Below are positions 63,397 through 64,000 of a stretch of 64,000 nt of DNA, in pieces. Below the pieces are notes generated by a model. It was not told the DNA's origin. It searched no databases and saw only the letters and a list, made by a program, of their open reading frames with translations. Source of the DNA: Stenotrophomonas sp. 610A2 (GTDB lineage: Bacteria; Pseudomonadota; Gammaproteobacteria; Xanthomonadales; Xanthomonadaceae); contig NZ_CP130832.1 in the NCBI RefSeq assembly GCF_030549615.1, positions 744,001 to 808,000 on the forward strand. Reading direction: 5' to 3'. The translations under genes were made by a program, and so were the position numbers. How positions within the stretch are numbered: the first letter of the stretch is position 1; the number at the start of each line of letters is the position of its first letter.

Positions 63397-63427
63397 CCCA
63401 GGGGCTGGCAGCGGCGATAATGGCCGC

Positions 63428-64000
63428 ATGAGCATCCTGCGTATCGCCACCCGAAAGAGCCCGCTTGCCCTGTGGCAGAGCGAACACGTCGCCGACCGCC
63501 TGCGCCAGGCCCATCCGGGGCTGCAGGTGGAGCTTGTGCCGATGAGCACGCGCGGCGATGAAATCCTCGACCGCTCGCTGGCGGCCATCGGCGGCAAGGG
63601 CCTGTTCCTGAAGGAGCTGGAGCTGGCGATGTTGCGCGGCGAAGCCGATTGCGCGGTGCATTCGCTCAAGGACGTACCGATGGAGCTGGAAGCGCCGTTC
63701 GTGCTGCCGGCCATCCTGACCCGCGCCGACTCGGCTGACGCTTTCGTCTCCAACACCTATGCGTCGCTGGATGCCTTGCCGCAGGGTGCCTGCGTCGGCA
63801 CTTCTTCATTGCGCCGGCAGGCACAGCTGCGCGCATTGCGCCCGGACCTGCAGTCGCGCGACCTGCGCGGCAACGTCAACACCCGTCTGGCCAAGCTGGA
63901 TGCCGGCGAATACGACGCCATCATCCTGGCCTGTGCTGGTCTGGAACGCCTGGAGTTGGGCGCACGCATCCGTGATCGCCTGGTCGCCCCGCAGTGGCTG
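63428..64000 (+). CDS. hemC: Hydroxymethylbilane synthase, N-terminal part
   Basis: The first 191 residues of HemC; the frame is open at the end of the window. It polymerises four porphobilinogens into hydroxymethylbilane for heme synthesis. Features are [31 protein letters not shown] (active-site lysine loop), [13 protein letters not shown] and [13 protein letters not shown]. The cysteine that holds the dipyrromethane cofactor lies beyond the window. Confidence 0.95.
   Translation, partial: MSILRIATRKSPLALWQSEHVADRLRQAHPGLQVELVPMSTRGDEILDRSLAAIGGKGLFLKELELAMLRGEADCAVHSLKDVPMELEAPFVLPAILTRADSADAFVSNTYASLDALPQGACVGTSSLRRQAQLRALRPDLQSRDLRGNVNTRLAKLDAGEYDAIILACAGLERLELGARIRDRLVAPQWL

Overview
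The window reads as a chromosomal segment of a high-GC gammaproteobacterium of the Xanthomonas/Stenotrophomonas group. Supporting signs are a four-gene oleABCD olefin cluster whose OleA closely matches the Xanthomonas protein, an OpgH-type glucan glucosyltransferase, and many short palindromic GTAG-type repeats with a GCCGAGC-CAT-GCTCGGC core like the SMAG elements described in Stenotrophomonas maltophilia. Most of the DNA is dense housekeeping sequence. Two stretches (about 38.9-47.6 kb and 49.4-50.6 kb) have visibly lower GC and different codon use and look acquired.

Layout. 0-3 kb: end of a phenylacetate-CoA-ligase-type gene, an amidase and a class III CoA-transferase in one overlapping operon. 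3-8 kb: trmL, a secreted protein with three VRP repeats, a periplasmic M16 protease and a small lipoprotein. 8-15 kb: oleA, oleB, oleC and oleD for head-to-head condensation of fatty acyl-CoAs to olefins, interrupted by repeat-rich spacers, a PLD nuclease and a YkgJ-type protein; then a 51-residue DUF1328 membrane protein. 15-20 kb: ddl, then ubiJ-ubiB-truC overlapping by ATGA junctions, and a DUF2059 protein. 20.7-27.9 kb: a tightly coupled five-gene operon (HEAT-repeat membrane protein, family 2 glycosyltransferase, TPR/YaiO-like outer-membrane barrel, LtaS-like sulfatase-fold phosphotransferase, secreted TIM-barrel hydrolase) that looks like a complete but unassigned exopolysaccharide system, preceded by a perfect 11-bp inverted repeat. 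28-36 kb: arfB, an acyltransferase, a lipoprotein M3 peptidase, an I78 inhibitor, an Ntn amidohydrolase, an outer-membrane barrel, and a siderophore-interacting reductase next to a PadR repressor with a striking double palindrome.

36-51 kb: aceE, then a defence island: an AspBHI/MspJI-like nuclease facing away from a four-gene operon of C5-cytosine methyltransferase, MutL/MORC-type GHKL ATPase, Z1-domain helicase-like ATPase and DUF4420 PD-(D/E)XK protein. This resembles the Mza (MutL-Z1-AIPR) defence type and the bacterial MORC restriction clusters, but has no AIPR gene and an unusual nuclease. After it come a membrane diguanylate cyclase and an orphan multi-span membrane protein.

51-64 kb: a YncE-type beta-propeller, an unknown secreted protein, a YcaQ/AlkZ-like DNA glycosylase, a BON protein, several small proteins (one with a poly-glutamate tail), a CorA-family transporter, a DUF3817 protein, a short CsbD-family gene on the minus strand, opgH, a carboxylesterase, the response regulator algR and the start of hemC, which runs off the end of the window. 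No rRNA, tRNA, CRISPR array or complete insertion sequence was recognised.
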